From: DATMXP01 sp964460935
Lineage (GTDB): Bacteria; Acidobacteriota; Terriglobia; Terriglobales; Acidobacteriaceae
Assembly: GCA_964460935.1 (NCBI GenBank)
Contig: CAYWSM010000138.1
Coordinates: 1 to 14,946, forward strand
Direction: 5' to 3'
DNA length: 14,946 nt
This document shows positions 7,186-13,255 of this stretch, piece by piece. The notes beneath the pieces are model-generated. The model searched no databases and was not told the DNA's origin. It worked only from the letters and a program-made list of their open reading frames with translations. Each line of letters opens with the position of its first letter. The first letter of the stretch is position 1. The translations under genes and the position numbers were made by a program.

Positions 7186-7213
7186 AAAAAGCCCGCCGCT
7201 GTCGCGACGGGCT
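7186..7213 (-). terminator. Rho-independent terminator of the OmpA-like gene
   Basis: Read on the minus strand, AGCCCGTCGC - GACA - GCGGCGGGCT forms a 10-bp stem with one G-T pair and a four-base loop, followed directly by TTTTT. It lies 37 bp past the OmpA-like stop codon. Confidence 0.9.
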
Positions 7214-7220
7214 CTCTACA

Positions 7221-7236
7221 TCCCCGTTAACGGGGA
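7221..7236. repeat. Perfect 16-bp palindrome TCCCCGTTAACGGGGA
   Basis: A spacerless perfect palindrome sits in the 3' untranslated region of the OmpA-like gene, between its stop codon (7250) and the terminator hairpin (7186-7213). With no loop it is a poor RNA hairpin at full length, so a dimeric-protein binding site is possible. No matching consensus is recognised. Confidence 0.6.
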
Positions 7237-7249
7237 CAACACTGCCTGG

Positions 7250-8341
7250 CTACTGCTGCGGCTGACTGTTGGGGGAGGGCTGCTGCGGAGCCGGCTGCGA
7301 ATTCGAATTAATTCCGGTATTACTTGCCGGGGCTGAGGTTCCATTCGACGGCGTAGCGGGCTGCGCTGCCGCACCGGTCATTCCACCCTGCTGAGCGGAA
7401 CCACCGAACTGCGACTGAGGAGCTGCCATCGCCTGCTGATTGAGCTGATCGACGCTATTGTTCTTCAGCACCGAGATTTCGACGCGAGGTCCACGATACG
7501 GCTTCGCCGCCGGTGCACCCTGCTCGCCGGTCTGCTGCGAAGACGCTTGCAGCTTCGCGTTGCCCATACCGAGCGTGTATACACGGTAAACCGGAATCTC
7601 GTGATTGATCACCAGATAACGGACAACCGAGTCCGCCATCTTCTGCGAATTCTGGATGGACGCTGAGCTCGAACCGGGAGCGAATCCCTGCACTTCGATG
7701 ATGTAGTTCTTCTGGTCCTTCAGGCCGTTGGCCAGCTCATCCAGAGCGTCTTTCGCACGCTTGCTGAGCACGGTCTGGCCGGAGCGGAACCGGATCTCTG
7801 TCTGATTGGTCGCCGCGTACTGGTCGTAGTTGTTGACCACGGACTCAACTGTCTGCAAGCGGGTGCTTGCCTGCTGCGCCGTCTGGTTCGCCTGCTGGGC
7901 GCGGTTGCCGGCGTCGAGAGCATGCTGGTCGGCTTCGTTCGCTTTCGCCAGCGATTGGCGGATGCCTTCCTGCGCACGGGCGTCAACGTCCTTGATGTTC
8001 TTCGCGTTCTCTGCCGTCAGCTCATCGAGCTCGTTCACACGATTGCGGATCGGCGTCATCTGGCGCTGAACATACTTTTTACGAGCGAACGGGTTAATGC
8101 GTCCCCAGAACCCTTCGCGGGCTTCAGGCTGCAGGGGCTGACGGCTCGAAATCTGATCCGACGACCCGGAGGCCTGTGCCTGCGCGGGCTGGTCCGCCGG
8201 CTGCGATTGAGCCGCGGGCTGTGATTGAGTGGCCTGATCCTGATTCTGCTGATCGGGGGTATTGGCGCTCTGCTGTGCGAGGGCTGGCAGCATCATTGTG
8301 GCTGCCAGAGGGAGCACCATCAAGCTACGACGAATCTTCAT
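7250..8341 (-). CDS. OmpA-like outer-membrane/periplasmic protein with coiled coil and degenerate C-terminal domain
   Basis: A 363-residue exported protein. GGAGGA lies eight bases upstream of the ATG. The signal peptide is residues 1-22 (cleavage after ALA). A Gln/Ala/Pro-rich stretch (23-70) is followed by a coiled-coil region at about 100-170 with many Ala/Gln heptads, then an OmpA_C-like domain at about 181-293: TEIRFRSGQTVLS, YIIEVQGFAPGS, MADSVVRYLVINHEIP, VYTLGMG and RGPRVEIS. A Gln/Pro/Asn-rich tail closes the protein. There is no N-terminal beta-barrel. The usual peptidoglycan-binding Asp (GFTD in E. coli OmpA) reads GFAP, and the Arg of LSERRA reads QKMA, so diaminopimelate binding is doubtful. 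It follows the S41 homologue on the same strand but is separated from it by a terminator. Confidence 0.85.
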   Translation of the reverse strand: MKIRRSLMVLPLAATMMLPALAQQSANTPDQQNQDQATQSQPAAQSQPADQPAQAQASGSSDQISSRQPLQPEAREGFWGRINPFARKKYVQRQMTPIRNRVNELDELTAENAKNIKDVDARAQEGIRQSLAKANEADQHALDAGNRAQQANQTAQQASTRLQTVESVVNNYDQYAATNQTEIRFRSGQTVLSKRAKDALDELANGLKDQKNYIIEVQGFAPGSSSASIQNSQKMADSVVRYLVINHEIPVYRVYTLGMGNAKLQASSQQTGEQGAPAAKPYRGPRVEISVLKNNSVDQLNQQAMAAPQSQFGGSAQQGGMTGAAAQPATPSNGTSAPASNTGINSNSQPAPQQPSPNSQPQQ

Positions 8342-8626
8342 TGCGAAATTCCTCCGTGTTCGGAACCGTTTTCGGCTTCCGTTGCGCCGCTTGCCGCACT
8401 CTTGGGGGCCAGAACTAGCTGGCGGCGCGCAATCGTTCCGCCATTGACTATTACAATCCGAGTGCCAAACTGAAGTGACGTAAACTCCTTATTTTCAGCA
8501 TCTTTGTCGACATCCTTAAGCGGCCGGTGCGTAGGAACGGAGAACGGGAGGTAAAAATGGGGTAGCAGCTCCCGCTGTTCATTCCAATGTCCTTTGCCGC
8601 TTCTCGCTGGTACTCGCAAACAAAAG
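8342..8626 (-). promoter_or_regulatory. 5' region of the OmpA-like gene with a hairpin next to the Shine-Dalgarno sequence
   Basis: This is 285 bp without an accepted gene. At 8361-8381 the transcript can form CGGAA-(G bulge)-CCG-AAAA-CGG-TTCCG, an 8-bp stem with one bulge. It ends five bases before the GGAGG (8351-8355). A clear sigma70 promoter was not found; TGTAAT at about 8449-8454 is a lone -10-like word. A 93-codon frame from a TTG at 8619 overlaps the ompA start by ATGA but looks non-coding. Confidence 0.35.
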
Positions 8627-8660
8627 AAAAAGGGGCGGAAAACTCCTCATTCCGCCCCTT
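8627..8660 (-). terminator. Rho-independent terminator downstream of the S41 gene
   Basis: On the minus strand AAGGGGCGGAA (8660-8650) pairs over 11 bp with TTCCGCCCCTT (8640-8630) around a nine-base loop, followed by a T-rich tail (TTTTTCTTTTG). It separates the S41 transcript from the OmpA-like gene. Confidence 0.88.
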
Positions 8661-8679
8661 CTCATCTATTCGTTTTTAA

Positions 8680-8700
8680 CGGCTGAGATAATCTCAGCCG
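8680..8700 (-). other. Hairpin directly after the S41 stop codon
   Basis: CGGCTGAGA - TAA - TCTCAGCCG is a perfect 9-bp stem with a three-base loop, nine bases beyond the stop codon at 8710 and 19 bp before the true terminator. It has no T tail, so it may protect the 3' end or be an accessory structure and is not a terminator by itself. Confidence 0.6.
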
Positions 8701-8709
8701 CTTCAGTTG

Positions 8710-9933
8710 TTATGCAGCTTTCTTTTCCTTGTTCTGCAGAACCTGGATAGCGCGCTGCAACTGCTGATCATTCTCCAGGGTCTTCGGCTTCTTTTCCGGT
8801 TCGGCGTTGGTGTCGTTATCATCATCGTCCGGCAAAACGAAGTCGTCGTTATTGTCAGCCACTGAGATATTCGGCGTCACGGCGTCATCCTGGATGGCCT
8901 TGCCGTTGGGCGTGTAGTACTTCGCCACGGACAGGATCAACGCCGAGCCATCCGGAATCGGAATCACCTTTTGAATCGATCCGATGCCGAAGGTCTTGTC
9001 GCCGACCACATCACCGCGTGCATTTTCCAGCAGCGCAGCGGCTACGATCTCGGCCGGCCCACCGGTGCCGCGATTCACCAGCACAACCAGCGGAAGATTC
9101 GTCACTTCCTTTTTGCTGTCGGCGGTGAACGTTTCCCGCGGATATTTTTGTCCCTGCAAGTAGGTGATGGTCCCGTGATCGAGGAATAGGTTCGCTACCG
9201 CGACTCCTTCACTCTCGTCGCCGTCCGATGTATCACGCAGGTCCAGGATCAGCTTCTTTGCTCCCTGCTCCTGTGCGGACTTGATCTTAGCTGCGATTTC
9301 CTGCGATTTGCCTTTCGGCAGCGCATCGACCTTGATGTACCCGATGTCGCTCTGCAACATCTTCTCGGTCACAGGGGGAATCTTCACCATGTCGCGCGTG
9401 ATCGTCAGCTTCAGCGGTTCAGCGCGGCGTGCGCGCACAACCGAGACGTTCACGTTGGAACCGATCTGTCCGGCCAAGGCATTGTCTACTTCGGCCAGCG
9501 ACATCTCACGCGTGCTCTTGCCTTCAACAGCCTCGAAGATGTCTCCGGTTTCCACTCCAGCCTTGTCGGCTGGACTGCCCGGAATCACCGAAACAACTGC
9601 CGCGTAGCCAAACCGCTTCGAGACTGTTGCTCCAATGTGGCCCTTCGCCTCCGCTTGGTGCTTTTCGTATTCCTTGTACTCCTGCGGCGTCAGGTAGCTC
9701 GAGTTCGCGTCCAGCGACTCCAGCAGTCCATGCAGGGCGCCGTCGGTCACCTGCGGAATATTCGGCTCTTCCACGTATTCGGTGCGAATGCGCGAAAGCA
9801 CTTCGCTGAATACGCCGAGCTGGCGATAAGCGCCGTCGTCAGAGGCAGCGCGAACGCGCAAGCCACCAACGACCGTAAACAGCACAATGACAGCGGAGAA
9901 GACTAATAGAGAGAGTTTGAGTGTTCTGGACAT
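8710..9933 (-). CDS. S41 (C-terminal processing protease) family protein, predicted catalytically inactive
   Basis: A 407-residue exported protein with an N-terminal signal or anchor (about 7-29), a CTP N-terminal helical region (35-95, with LHGLLESLDANSSYLTPQEY), a PDZ domain (about 98-180, VVSVIPGSPADKAGVETGD) and the S41 core (195-355). The core ends with the usual VGDKTFGIGSIQ...YYTPNGKAIQDDAVTPN. The length and order fit CtpA/Prc-type tail-specific proteases. The active-site positions do not: the family GT/SASASE is GTGGPAE here (289-295, catalytic Ser replaced by Gly292), TFGKGS is TFGIGS (Lys replaced by Ile317), and the LRxNPGG motif reads LRDTSDGDESEG (232-243). The frame is intact, so this looks like a maintained pseudoprotease and not a decaying gene. 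A very acidic segment and a Lys-rich end follow the core. Confidence 0.88.
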   Translation of the reverse strand: MSRTLKLSLLVFSAVIVLFTVVGGLRVRAASDDGAYRQLGVFSEVLSRIRTEYVEEPNIPQVTDGALHGLLESLDANSSYLTPQEYKEYEKHQAEAKGHIGATVSKRFGYAAVVSVIPGSPADKAGVETGDIFEAVEGKSTREMSLAEVDNALAGQIGSNVNVSVVRARRAEPLKLTITRDMVKIPPVTEKMLQSDIGYIKVDALPKGKSQEIAAKIKSAQEQGAKKLILDLRDTSDGDESEGVAVANLFLDHGTITYLQGQKYPRETFTADSKKEVTNLPLVVLVNRGTGGPAEIVAAALLENARGDVVGDKTFGIGSIQKVIPIPDGSALILSVAKYYTPNGKAIQDDAVTPNISVADNNDDFVLPDDDDNDTNAEPEKKPKTLENDQQLQRAIQVLQNKEKKAA

Positions 9934-9989
9934 GGATACTGATCTTCGGCAGACTGAAGTTCGACCCGATAGCTGCGGAAGCTGCCGCT

Positions 9990-9995
9990 ATTATA
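9990..9995 (-). promoter_or_regulatory. Candidate -10 element for the S41 gene
   Basis: The minus strand reads a perfect TATAAT at 9995-9990, about 57 bp upstream of the S41 start. The expected -35 position has no good TTGACA match, so the promoter would be weak or activator-dependent. A transcription start near 9983 would give a leader of about 50 bases. Confidence 0.4.
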
Positions 9996-10093
9996 GCCCG
10001 GTTTTTTGCAGCTACCTCCTGGCCAGCCGTCACATTGTTTGGACGCGATCTACACGGAAAGGTTTCCGTATTTCGCCGCAAAACAAAGTTACC

Positions 10094-11299
10094 TTAGCCC
10101 AGAGAGCTTCGGCTGATCTCTTCTTCCTCCGGTGTTGCCACGACTGTTCCTTGCCCGCGGAACAGGTATCGAAGCCCAATGGGCGCAAGAATAGTGGTGA
10201 TTCCGGTCATAAATACAACGACTGCATAGGCTTGGGAGGAAATTGCCTTCATTTCGAGCCCGATCAACGCCACGATCAGCGCTACTTCGCCCCGTGGAGT
10301 CATGCCAACGCCTACCTGCAAAGCCTCGCGCCAGCCCTGCCGCAGGATCGGCAAACCACAGCCGAGAATCTTAGATATCACCGCGAGAACCGTGATAACG
10401 CTGGCCGTTATAAGTACCTTGTTATCGAACACCGTGATGTCGAGCCGCGATCCCATGACGAAGAAGAAGAAGGGCGCCAGGAACTCGTTGATTCCATGGG
10501 CCCGTGGACTGAGCCGCCACTCTGGATCGTAGTCGGCAAAAACCAGGCCGGCGAAAAACGCCCCGATAATGGCGGCCATGCCGATCTTGGTAGCGGCGAC
10601 CGATAGCCCGAGGCAGATTGCCAATGCCAGAATCAGCGGTGCGTCGTGCGTGGACATCCGCTGCACGCCTGGCCGCATACGCCGCACAATCCGCGGGCCG
10701 ATCAGGATCATGAACAGGGTGAATCCGACCGCTTCCGCGATCAACACCACGATGTGCAGCCAGTGAAATCCGCTGCCGCTGGTCATCCCTGAAACGATGG
10801 TCAGCACCACCATGCCGAGGATGTCGTCGAAAACGGCGGCCCCGAGAATGATGCGGGCTACCTGACTGTGCAGGATATGCAAGTCGCTCATCACGCGGGC
10901 GGTGATGCCGACACTGGTAGCCACCATGGCCGCAGCCACAAAAACCGCCTCATGGCGCGGTTCACCTATAAGCCACAGATATCCGAATCCCAATACGAAA
11001 GGAATAATGACGCCCGCGAGCGCCACGCGGATGGATGCCTTTCCCACTTGCAGCAGATCGGATGGCCGGGTGCCCAAGCCAACGGTGAAGAGGAGGAAAA
11101 TAGCCCCGATTTCCGCAACTGAGCCGACAGTCTCGCTTGGGGCTACCAATCCTGTGGCATGGGGACCAAGGATTACACCGGCGAGGATCTCTCCCAGCAC
11201 GCCCGGAAGCGAGAGTTGCTCAAAGATTTCGCCGAAAACTTTCGCCCAAACGAAAATCGCGAACAGTTCCAGCAGGAATAGGTCAGCACCGTGCTGCAT
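10094..11299 (-). CDS. Cation/proton antiporter, CPA2 (KefB/GerN-like) membrane domain
   Basis: A protein of about 400 residues with roughly 12-13 membrane helices and the Na+/H+ exchanger fold. Seen in order: LPGVLGEILAGVILGPH (about 34-50, counted from the GTG), IFLLFTVGLGTRPSDL, the unwound-helix region MVATSVGITARVMSDL (128-143), the ion-binding GAAVFDDILGMVVL with D161-D162, and AIIGAFFAGLVFA and GMTPRGEVALIVA near the end. The DD pair predicts exchange of K+ or Na+ for protons. There is no C-terminal TrkA-N/RCK domain, only a short acidic tail, so nucleotide gating as in KefB/KefC is not expected. The start is ambiguous: ATG at 11299 is listed, with an in-frame GTG three codons upstream at 11308; neither has a clear ribosome-binding site. 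It is divergent from the tetR operon. Confidence 0.92.
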   Translation of the reverse strand: MQHGADLFLLELFAIFVWAKVFGEIFEQLSLPGVLGEILAGVILGPHATGLVAPSETVGSVAEIGAIFLLFTVGLGTRPSDLLQVGKASIRVALAGVIIPFVLGFGYLWLIGEPRHEAVFVAAAMVATSVGITARVMSDLHILHSQVARIILGAAVFDDILGMVVLTIVSGMTSGSGFHWLHIVVLIAEAVGFTLFMILIGPRIVRRMRPGVQRMSTHDAPLILALAICLGLSVAATKIGMAAIIGAFFAGLVFADYDPEWRLSPRAHGINEFLAPFFFFVMGSRLDITVFDNKVLITASVITVLAVISKILGCGLPILRQGWREALQVGVGMTPRGEVALIVALIGLEMKAISSQAYAVVVFMTGITTILAPIGLRYLFRGQGTVVATPEEEEISRSSLG

Positions 11300-11375
11300 C
11301 GTACTCACGAGCGACGCCTGAGGTGCCCCTTAACCGAAGACGTCCCTTCATTTCTACCCGATACCACCTAAGGGC

Positions 11376-11426
11376 TACCAGCGAAATCGAGAGACTCTGC
11401 TCCTGCCAAAAAGAGTACCAGCGAAA
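11376..11426. repeat. 11-bp direct repeat TACCAGCGAAA, 40 bp apart
   Basis: Identical copies lie at 11376-11386 and 11416-11426, both between the antiporter and tetR starts. The 40-bp period is close to four helical turns, which would place both copies on the same DNA face. They could be regulator half-sites or a chance repeat. Confidence 0.4.
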
Positions 11427-11452
11427 GATCAAAGATGGAGCGTTTGCCTGTT

Positions 11453-11478
11453 GTGGTAAACTAACCAGTTGGTTAATT
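11453..11478 (+). promoter_or_regulatory. tetR promoter with an overlapping operator-like palindrome
   Basis: TGGTAAACT (11453-11461) matches an extended -10 element (TGN plus a TATAAT-like hexamer). It would start transcription near 11468, only about a dozen bases before the tetR ATG. Overlapping this is AACTAACCAGTTGGTTAATT (11459-11478): perfect arms TAACC/GGTTA around AGTT, extended by AA/TT with one mismatched pair. TetR-family repressors typically bind such palindromes over their own promoters, so autorepression is a reasonable inference. Confidence 0.6.
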
Positions 11479-11480
11479 CA

Positions 11481-12176
11481 ATGCCTGCGCCGACCAGAAC
11501 TACTTCTCGTCCGGGTACCCGAGGCGAGCCCGAAAAAACTCGTGCCGCCATCCTCAAAGCGTCGTTGCATGAGTTTGCGGCGGAAGGTGTGGCCGGAGCC
11601 CGCATCGACGAAATTGCGCGTACCGCCGGCGTGAATAAGGCGCTGCTGTATTACTACTTCCACGACAAAGAATCTTTATATGGTGCTGTGATCGACGACA
11701 TTTTCCAGCAAATGAGGGAGCGTCTGCTGGTTGTGCTCAATAGCGATGTGCCGCCGCCGGAAAAGATAATTGCTTATATCGGCACACATTTCGACTACAT
11801 CGCCAGCGATCCCGAATATCCGCGACTGGTGCAGCAGGAGATGATGCGTTCGGGACGCCAGAAATCACCGCACCTGAAGCGCATCGCGCAAATGTATTTC
11901 CAACCGGTCTACTCAAGAATTCTGGAAGTGATCGAAGAAGGAATGAACGCAGGCTACTTTCGTACGGTAGATCCCCGTCGTTTTGCGATGACGATGGCGG
12001 CTGTTGTCGTGCACTACTTCAATGCGTTGCCCCTTGCACAACTGATGGGCAACAAGGATCCCTTGTCGCCCGAGTCCGTCGCCGCCCAGCGTGCGGCTGT
12101 TCTCGATTTCATCACTCACGCGCTGTTTATCGCCGAAACTGGCCGTCCCCATCAGGCCGCAAGCACGGAGCTCTAA
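11481..12176 (+). CDS. TetR/AcrR-family transcriptional regulator
   Basis: A 231-residue regulator. The N-terminal DNA-binding domain is typical: TRAAILKASLHEFAAEGVAGARIDEIARTAGVNKALLYYYFHDKESLY (about residues 20-67), with the helix-turn-helix at about 39-60 and the conserved YYYF just after the recognition helix. The ligand-binding C-terminal half is helical. The ATG at 11481 is chosen; an in-frame TTG at 11469 would lie inside the operator palindrome. No Shine-Dalgarno sequence is visible, and with the predicted transcription start the mRNA would be nearly leaderless. The stop is two bases before the hlyD-like start. Because it is the first gene of the efflux operon, it probably represses that operon. 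The arrangement resembles E. coli CecR with ybhGFSR, though the inducer is unknown. Confidence 0.92.
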   Translation: MPAPTRTTSRPGTRGEPEKTRAAILKASLHEFAAEGVAGARIDEIARTAGVNKALLYYYFHDKESLYGAVIDDIFQQMRERLLVVLNSDVPPPEKIIAYIGTHFDYIASDPEYPRLVQQEMMRSGRQKSPHLKRIAQMYFQPVYSRILEVIEEGMNAGYFRTVDPRRFAMTMAAVVVHYFNALPLAQLMGNKDPLSPESVAAQRAAVLDFITHALFIAETGRPHQAASTEL

Positions 12177-12178
12177 AC

Positions 12179-13255
12179 TTGCAAGCCCGCCGAATCGCTA
12201 TTCTTCTCATCGTAATCCTCGTCATCGGGGTCGCGTATTACTTCATCACTACCGGCTCCAACAAGGGCCTGGTGCTGATTGGCACCGTTGATGCCAATCA
12301 GGTCATCGTCAGCGCCAACATTCAGGGACGCATCGAAAAGCTGCTGGTCGATGAAGGCACCGACGTTAAGGCGGGAGATCCCATCGCCGTCATTGACAGC
12401 ACCGAATTGACTGCTGAAAAACAGGCGGCGGAAGCTACGCTCATCAGCCTGCGCTCGAAACTCGCACAGTCGCAATCGATGATGCAATCGACTTCGGGCA
12501 CCACTTCGAGCGCTGTGGTCAACGCGCAAGCGATGGTGCAATCGACCACAGCACAACTCGCTGAGGCGCAGGCGAACCTCGAACGCCAAAAGCTCGACAC
12601 CAAACGCGCGATCGACCTCGCCGATCAGGGAGTCGCTTCGGTGCAGTCTCGCGACCTTGCGGTTGCCTCGCTGAAGCAGGCCCAGGCGCAGGTCGATTCG
12701 CTGCAGAAGCAGGTTGATGCCGCCAAGGCGCAATTGAAATCGGCCGAGGCCGCGACCCATCAGGCCAACGCCGCGCAGAGCGATGTTGCTTCCGCGCGGG
12801 CGCAGGCTCAAAGTGCAGCCGCCCAAATCGCACAAATTGAAGCTCGCCTCGGTTATACGCGTGTGTTTGCGCCTGTAACCGGCACGGTTTCCGTCCGCGC
12901 TGCGCGCGAAGGTGAAGTCGTCTCTCCCAGCCAGCCAATTGTTACCGTCGTTGACTACAACGACACGTGGGTTCGGGCGGCGATCCCGGAAACCTACAAC
13001 GATCGCGTGGCGGTGGGCGATACGCTGCCGGTGATTCTTCCGAGCGGTGAGAAGACCAATGGGAAGGTGATCTTCAAATCCGTGGAAGCCGATTTCGCTA
13101 CGCAGCGCGACGTCAGCCGGCGCAAGCGCGACATCAAGACCGTGGGCCTGAAGCTGAAGGTCGGCAACGCCCAGCGCAAACTCGTTCCCGGGCTCACCGC
13201 CGAGGTGATCATCCCTGACCAGCCGGCCGGCAACAAAGTCGCGGAGAACAAATGA
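12179..13255 (+). CDS. HlyD-family membrane fusion (periplasmic adaptor) protein
   Basis: A 358-residue adaptor with an N-terminal anchor (about 6-23), the first lipoyl half-motif (GTVDANQVIVSANIQGRIEKL, about 35-55, and VKAGDPIAVID), a long alpha-hairpin (about 76-225, rich in Ala/Gln heptads), the second lipoyl half (TRVFAPVTGTVSVRAAREGEVVSPSQPIVTVVD, about 227-259) and a beta-barrel domain to about 345. The roughly 150-residue hairpin is long enough to reach a TolC-type outer-membrane channel. The start codon is TTG, supported by GGAG eight bases upstream and by a gap of only two bases from the tetR stop, which implies translational coupling. It would couple an inner-membrane ABC exporter to a channel. 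Neither a permease nor a TolC homologue is encoded within the window. Confidence 0.92.
   Translation: MQARRIAILLIVILVIGVAYYFITTGSNKGLVLIGTVDANQVIVSANIQGRIEKLLVDEGTDVKAGDPIAVIDSTELTAEKQAAEATLISLRSKLAQSQSMMQSTSGTTSSAVVNAQAMVQSTTAQLAEAQANLERQKLDTKRAIDLADQGVASVQSRDLAVASLKQAQAQVDSLQKQVDAAKAQLKSAEAATHQANAAQSDVASARAQAQSAAAQIAQIEARLGYTRVFAPVTGTVSVRAAREGEVVSPSQPIVTVVDYNDTWVRAAIPETYNDRVAVGDTLPVILPSGEKTNGKVIFKSVEADFATQRDVSRRKRDIKTVGLKLKVGNAQRKLVPGLTAEVIIPDQPAGNKVAENK

Noticed and set aside
8338..8619. 93-codon minus-strand frame whose stop overlaps the ompA-like start (ATGA)
   Set aside because: The overlap is tempting, but the start is TTG without a Shine-Dalgarno sequence, the protein has no domain or hydrophobic pattern, and the region also holds a leader hairpin. 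It is kept as untranslated leader.
8710..9933. S41 homologue as a decaying pseudogene
   Set aside because: There is no stop or frameshift, the PDZ and core motifs outside the active site are well kept, and expression signals flank it. A maintained inactive homologue fits better.
11469..11481. TTG at 11469 as the tetR start
   Set aside because: It sits inside the operator palindrome and close to the predicted transcription start; the ATG at 11481 fits the usual TetR N-terminus equally well.
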